From NCBI GenBank assembly GCA_036245805.1, contig BTRK01000006.1, positions 47,671,257-47,735,256 on the forward strand: DNA of 64,000 nt, given 5' to 3'. Made by a program: the position numbers and the translations under genes. Of this stretch, positions 58,365 to 64,000 are shown in pieces. Below the pieces are notes generated by a model that was not told where the DNA came from, did not search any database, and was given only the letters and a program-made list of their open reading frames with translations. Each line of letters starts with the position of its first letter. Position 1 is the stretch's first letter. This stretch comes from Pristionchus mayeri. Lineage: Eukaryota > Nematoda > Chromadorea > Rhabditida > Neodiplogasteridae.

Positions 58365-59539
58365 TATACAGCGACAATCGATTGATGGGAGAGGCAGGTA
58401 TGGATGCTCACGCAAATAGATGAGAATAATGATAGTGGTTTGACGTCAATGATCACTGCACGAGGTGATTAGGAATAGGTTCGCTTGAAATGACTCTCTT
58501 TATTTTACATGCTCTCTAGCAAGCCTGATCAGTGCGAGTGCACGCTGCCTAAAGAGAGTAATTAATTGTGCAGCCAAACCAGCGGTACTGAGATAAGAGA
58601 GCACAGACCAGATGCGCATAACAGGACATCAGTATCGACCTCTCCCCGTAACTACAACTGAGTTCGAGAACGACGGGAGAGGAAGAAGATAGGGCGGGGG
58701 CGTCTCTGCTGGACTGTAAGAAATGGCGATGAGATGCATGAACTTCTCTAGGAAACCATTTTACTGACAAGAACAGTTGTTGGCATGAGTGAAAAAAACT
58801 AATTCGCCGAAACTCCATGATTCAGGATTATCTAGCATGGGGCTGCCTTACGGAGAAATTTGTGTTCAGTATGATCAGTCAGATTCACAGTTCTCAGTTG
58901 ATCTTTAATCTCTCTCTTGCCTTCACTCTTCTCCGTCCATCCGTCACAATAGATTAGCGTTTTGTCTATGCGCCTTTTCTCACGTTCTCCCCCCCCCATT
59001 CATTCTCATCTTCTCGTCTGATGCGGAACGGTCGGTTCGCGTGTGGGGAGAGCATCTCTCCACTGAAGGTTCGTGATTTTGCGAAATTTTGCATCTTAGA
59101 GAATCAGATTTTCAGATCTAAAACTTGCCGAAGAAGATGATCCGTCGTCGATGTGTGACTCGTGCATGCAGTGGATGGACGCATGCAGACTACTGGCTTT
59201 TGATCTTTGATCTTTGATCTTTGATCTTTGACAATTTCATCGCAGTAATGATAGCCTGTGGCATTCAGATGCTGCACTAGCAAGTTGGCTCATAATGCGG
59301 GTCTGCAACTGCTGTGATTCATGGCTGCACAAAGACGGACACTTCATTCGACTAGCAATCTGGCATGGATTGCACCTCGAGGGCTAATCCGTCTGTGTGA
59401 CTTCCAATTTTGCCAATTTAAAAAAAACTTTAAAAATGTGCTCACTTCCCGATAAATATTGCATCAAAAGTTCTCTTTTCAACGCCTTCATTCTTCCCGT
59501 TTTCCGTGGTCTCCACCGGTCTCCACGTACACTGCTGCT

Positions 59540-62500
59540 ATGGCGCCCCTCTTCACCCGGAAGACGCTCAAGCACAGCAGCAAGGCGACTAGAGAGGTGA
59601 GCTCGAAATTCTGAACGCTTGAAATCTACTTTTTTAAAGTTTTTGGTTTTAAATGCTTATGTTTTAATCTAAATGTTTATTGCGCTAAAATTAGTACGAA
59701 TAAAAGTATCCATGTTTCTAATAGACTTTTTTTATATACTAATATATACATTCGAAAGATGCGATTCAGTAGTGATAATTGACAAATTTACAGGAAGTGA
59801 GCAGCAGTGAGGACTCGTCGGTCGAAGTGGAGCCGATGGACGTCGTCGACCAGTCCATGGAGGAGCGGAAGCAGCTGGAGGCGGTACGTTTGCCAAGTAT
59901 TTGAATTAGGATTGGCAGCAAATCCTCTCGAGTCCGCGCTATGAATGACAAGCGAGAGGGCGCGTTTCATTGCGTTCTCACTCGTGTTGCCTGAGAGATC
60001 AAAGATCAACTTTGAACGCCCACAATCATTGCAGGTCGCGCGGGTGCTCATGCACGACTTAGGAGGCTTGGGCGAGCTGAAGGCCGCCTATCCGAACGGG
60101 CTCTTCTCGACCACACGGGCGTCCGAGGTGTGAATTCAAACAATAGTGGTCGTTAAGCCGGCTTCTTCTCCGTTGAAAATGCCGGGTTGAAGCCGGCTTC
60201 AAGCAGACATGAACAATCGTTTTGTCGTCACTATATCTGTCAGATTGCAAGTAATTCTCATTCGTTGCACAGGCCATCGAATACGCCGATGCGCTGAAGA
60301 GGATCGAGTTCCAGTTTGTTTTTTCTTCAAATTTTGATGTTACAAATTCGATGAATTCATTTCATCCAATCTTAATGTCTATAATGTTCAGATGGAACAC
60401 GATCTTCGCGAGCTTCGGCCGACCCCGCATGATCGTCAGGGATTGGACGGACCTTCCTCGAGCCGATGCCGAGCTGCGCCAGCTGGAGGTATTAATCCCA
60501 AAATGGGCAGCCTTGGCCTAAGTGACTAAGATGAGAAGATCATGCTCATCAATTCCCCTACCCAACGCTACATGAGGAAGAATACATCACTTCCTTGCAG
60601 CTAATCACTCACTCGGTGCTGTCGGATCAGGTCAAGGAGATGAAGGCGAATGTGCAACAGCCCCAGTCGCTCAAGCAGATCCGGTTTGTCGGAATATGAA
60701 ATGATCGTTGATCGTTGATCTCATCGAAGATGCGGCTCCAAGTGCTCCTGCAACGGCGGACGCCGATCGACTCGTTCTGGATCAGCCTGCTGCGCTAGCG
60801 TGAGTGTTCATCGATGAATTTTTTTATTGACTACTATTTCAGCGAGGAGTGGAGGAGCACGGGATGGCCTTCGAATGCGGGGCATCGTGCGGCTGCGACC
60901 CGACCAGATGCTCAAACCGGGCAGTTCAGGTGGTTATTTATTCGCTACTATCCTCACCTCATTAGCTTCTCGTTACAAGCAATAACCGTATTGAAAAAAT
61001 AAATACTTTTTTATCTTTAAAAAGGTAAATTTAACAAATTTTTTCAGAAGGGAAGGCAGCACCCTCTGCTGCTCTTCAGAGATGTCGGAACTGGCTGGTC
61101 CATTCGTGCCCTGACTGAGTACAAGAAAGGCGACTACGTCGCTGACTACTGCGGCGAAGTGAGAGTTCTACGATAACAAAATTTGATCTACATATCAAAA
61201 TTAAATGTTCATGAAATGCGGACCGGCGCAATTGAATCAATTCTCTCTCCATAACAAAATGTAGTTTTTGTCGCATTTGCCTGATATGTCTTGTAGTCGA
61301 AAGGGGTTTGCAGGTGAAACTGGAATCCACCAGTGACGAGGGCACATATGACTTCTCTCTGGAAGTGCCCGTGCCCAGGGAGACGGGCGAGCCTGACCGT
61401 ATCGTCGTCTGCTCCTTCGAGCAGGTATGTTCCGATGAGTAATCGTCTGACTCTCTCCAAATCTCATGCTCTCTCGCTTTCTCGCACCAGCGATAGAGTG
61501 TGTGATATGGAGAGAGTCAGACCATTGCTCGTTCCGATCGAATTGTTGCGAATTCGATATGAAAGCAGGTCAATGTGACCTTTATGGGGAAATAGTGTGT
61601 AAGCTAGATCCGCGCAAATCTCTATATTCAGGGCAACGAGGCGCGCTACTTGGCCCACTCGTGCTCCCCCAATTTGGCTGTGAGAACATCAGTCATCGGA
61701 AGGTATGCAAATCGAGTAATAAAAAAAATAAATAAATAAAGTAATAAAAAAAATCGAGGATACACTGAATGAGACAGTTAAATATATGGGTAGGAATGAG
61801 CAATAATGGTAGGATAGGGTATGACGATATAGCTGGTGTGTGCCTATCAACAGGGATTCTCTTCAGAGACCCCTTCGAACAGTACAACCACAGCATCTAT
61901 TTTGTCGCGGAGAGGAACATCCTGCCAGGTGAGTTAAAGGAGGAGCAAAGGCAATACCAAAAAACTCTTTACCATTGCATAGCTTTCCCCAATATGAAAT
62001 TTTCCTATTCGAAAATAGACTACAGTTTGTGCCTTGTAACTAGGAAAATCAGAGAAAGTGTTGGTTGTTACGAGCTAGGTTAGCCATGTATTTGAAGGAA
62101 TATTTTATAATTTCCCCTTCAAAACATTGTCATAACATCAAAACAATCCAAATCATCAAAACATTTGCCAAAACAAGTGCAGGAGAGTCCCTCTCGATAG
62201 ACTACTTTGCCGGAAAGGACCTCGACGAGCTGCAGAGAGAGCAGCAGAGCATCGACCATTTCTTCTCGGCTTGCAGGTAACCGTGCATTCCATTTATACT
62301 GCTGCTTTCTAGCAGAATGCTCTGCTCACTTACCAAAAGTGTCATCGTTGCATCCTAGGTATCACTAAACCACATCCATTGCTCATTTTCTTCTCCATAT
62401 TTTCCGGGATTGAAGTATAGCTGAAATTGCATTTACAATATTGATCTTAGACGCAAAATGGTTTCAAATTGCAGATGCCAGTCGCATGGATGTCGATTCT

Positions 62501-62739
62501 CCGAAGCGAAGATGGAGGAGTTCAAGACGGGAGCGCGTGCAACTAGGTATTGTGGAATGCAAAGAATACGGAAAGATGTTATTGTTCATGCGTGCAAATA
62601 TGATACAAATATGGGAGAGAAAACGAAGTGCTATCATTGTTAGATTATGTTCAGATCCAAGCGTAGTGCGGTAAAGACAATGAAGAAGGGGGAGCAGAAG
62701 GAGGATCGCTACATCGTCATGCTGTCGGACAGCGACTAA
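59540..62739 (+). CDS. SET-domain histone lysine methyltransferase (SUV39/G9a type), right-arm copy
   Basis: Fifteen exons: 59,540-59,596; 59,794-59,883; 60,035-60,127; 60,273-60,313; 60,392-60,488; 60,601-60,683; 60,730-60,799; 60,843-60,929; 61,048-61,158; 61,314-61,424; 61,632-61,702; 61,867-61,928; 62,183-62,276; 62,475-62,546; 62,655-62,739. They sum to 1,224 nt, 407 residues, phases consistent. Residues about 155-210 are the pre-SET Cys cluster (CGSKCSCNGG, then CGASCGCDPTRCSNRAVQ). The SET domain follows: GTGWSIRALTEYKKGDYVAD, YCGE, then GNEARYLAHSCSPNL (the AdoMet-binding NHS-type box, here AHS) and GESLSIDYF. Post-SET is ACRCQSHGCR. The family methylates H3K9 in chromatin silencing. 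The usual Asn of the NHSC box is Ala here, which may affect activity. The acidic C-terminus ends IVMLSDSD. Confidence 0.87.
61437..61530. repeat. Hairpin repeat in a SET-gene intron (right arm)
   Basis: Mirror of 42,580-42,673. Confidence 0.6.
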
Positions 62740-62887
62740 GGTGAGCAATGGCAATAGTTTTGCAATTTATCCTGTGCAACACCTTGTGCAATTAGTGCAG
62801 TTTCACATATTTCTCTTATAGCAATATCATATTCATGATTTTTTAGTCACATGGACATCAGCCAGATTAGTTACAATGTTTTCAGAG

Positions 62888-62999
62888 TAGAGTTCCAGAA
62901 ATGAAACCACGCTCTCTTCATTCTGCACACTCTCTCGCCATTCCACCGGACGAGAGAGTGTTGGAAATGAAGAGACGGTGCCCCGAATTACGAACTCTA
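62888..62999. repeat. Hairpin repeat (CTCTTCATT family), right arm of palindrome 2
   Basis: Mirror of 41,111-41,222, with small differences in the inner arm (GTGTTGGAAATG for GTGTGGGAAATG). Confidence 0.75.
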
Positions 63000-63456
63000 T
63001 TTCAGAGTCATCGTCGCTTCGAGAGGGCTGGGATGCGTGCTCCTTCAGTGGTCTCCGTTCCTGATCGCCCCCTCCGATCGCTTATCTCCTTTCCTCTCTT
63101 CCGACCAGTCTCACTCATTCTCTCCCCACAATCTGTCGTCCCGTACCGAAAATATCTCTCTGCTCTTCTCTCCCCCTCACTATTTCGCCGGCGAATTGTA
63201 AAAGCACAACACAGTAGGCCTTCTTCTTTCGTTCTTATGATTATTTTTTCTATTTGCTCACTTCTTAACACTTTCATCTAAATTATATTCTCTCTCAGTG
63301 TCCCTCCTTCTAGATGATTATGCATAGCAACCAACATTTTATCACGACTCAATATGTGATATTGTATTTCATATGTCTTTACGATAAACATTTCTCCGAG
63401 GGAATCGGCATGATCCATTAATACGTTTAGATTTCGCATTCTACCAGTGATCGCTC

Positions 63457-63669
63457 TTGCCACCGCTCTTCTATCGTCATTCGTCCAAATGGAGGTTGGT
63501 TTTAGTTTATTTTATTTTATTTTCCTTTTACGCTCTAGTATCACACCGTCTTTCTTTGAGCACACGAAATTCCGTGGGATCGGTCAGGAAAAGCAACATT
63601 GCAGTTAGTATCTGGATCGGAATCGGCTTCGGATTCCTGGGTGTTGTAAGCATTTCACTTTCTCTTTAG
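63457..63669 (+). CDS. Possible small two-helix membrane protein (right arm)
   Basis: Identical to the left-arm frame at 40,441-40,653. A spliced alternative joins a hydrophobic leader (ILPVIALATALLSSFVQME, about 63,431-63,494) to the second helix and a short terminal exon ending at 63,742, but phases do not join cleanly. Unrecognised. Confidence 0.3.
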   Translation: MPPLFYRHSSKWRLVLVYFILFSFYALVSHRLSLSTRNSVGSVRKSNIAVSIWIGIGFGFLGVVSISLSL

Positions 63670-63836
63670 TTGTCAATATTGAACTATTTCAAGCTGCAGA
63701 AGATGATTGCTTTGCGAAGTCGGGTTTATGTGGAATTTTAACCCCGCACTGAAGGCGGAATCGCGGGTGTGTGAAACTGAAATGTATTAAAACAATAACG
63801 AATGAAAGAAAATTGGAACACGAATATCCAAAAAGT

Positions 63837-63908
63837 TGCCCCATGCTCGAATCGAACCAGCGACCTTCTGTTTACAAGACAGACGCTCTGCCACTAAGCC
63901 AATGAGGC
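63837..63908 (-). tRNA. tRNA-Thr (anticodon TGT), right-arm copy with T-stem mismatch
   Basis: Mirror of 40,202-40,273. One base of the T-stem is changed, so GCTGG now faces CGAGC instead of CCAGC. The acceptor, D and anticodon arms are unchanged. The mismatch may lower stability, so this copy may be a tRNA pseudogene in the making. Confidence 0.9.
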
Positions 63909-64000
63909 GCGTGCGCATACCGTTTCACCGTCTGTATTCATTCAGATCACTCTGGCTTGGAATGAGCTATAATATATACTGTATATACTGTAGATATTGT

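Larger units (their letters stand above)
40110..64000. repeat. Palindrome 2: arms at least 9.86 kb, 4.07-kb spacer
   Basis: The left arm runs from 40,110 or earlier to 49,966 and the right arm from 54,038 to beyond the window edge. Paired coordinates sum to 104,110, changing to 104,004 inside 49,480 because of a 106-bp indel. The left edge cannot be defined because the partner sequence leaves the window. Each arm carries a tRNA-Thr, a SET-domain gene, an acid phosphatase gene and a small secreted-protein gene in mirror order. Single-base differences are scattered along the arms. Confidence 0.95.

Overview
This window is nematode nuclear DNA. Genes are split by many short introns (about 45-80 bp) with GT/AG ends and tttcag or ttgcag acceptors. 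The gene families are nematode ones: an mdt-15 Mediator subunit, a Str-superfamily chemoreceptor and two secreted C6-domain proteins. The non-LTR element has an RTE-like 3' end, and there is a D34D mariner transposase. Most long open frames that ignore splicing are shadows, so I built spliced models by following reading phase across introns; the main models total an exact multiple of three.

The layout is dominated by duplication at several scales. (1) Positions 1-7,361 hold three head-to-tail copies of a 2,542-bp unit. Each carries the same eight exons, which keep phase across the copy junctions, so the array can encode one protein with three near-identical 323-residue modules and a unique C-terminus ending at 7,702. 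(2) 7,703-10,218 holds a 200-bp direct repeat, a THAP-like exon, a 251-bp foldback and a displaced scrap of mdt-15 intron. (3) 10,219-25,769 is a large palindrome (arms about 7.7 kb, 66-bp spacer). Each arm carries a complete 15-exon mdt-15 plus a 5'-truncated retroelement. The left mdt-15 is open throughout; the right one has a TAG in exon 6.

(4) 25,770-40,109 is single-copy: a tRNA-Ser, a decayed RING-finger gene, a diverged satellite, a mariner transposase joined to a duplicate of the chemoreceptor promoter and exon 1, an inverted-repeat element, a 60-bp perfect-stem hairpin, a small membrane protein, the chemoreceptor and the two C6 genes. (5) 40,110-64,000 is a second palindrome that runs off the right edge (arms at least 9.86 kb, 4.07-kb spacer). 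Each arm carries a tRNA-Thr, a SET-domain histone methyltransferase, a histidine acid phosphatase and a small secreted protein. Its spacer holds a truncated copy of the core of the first palindrome.

Arm-to-arm differences (16-bp and 106-bp indels, a nonsense codon, a tRNA stem mismatch) show that the arms have diverged and are not one molecule read twice. A family of roughly 100-bp near-perfect hairpins sharing a CTCTTCATT block and a CGACCGGTC-like centre recurs about ten times, mostly in introns and gene flanks. I see no operons, no CRISPR array, no bacterial genes and no telomere repeats.
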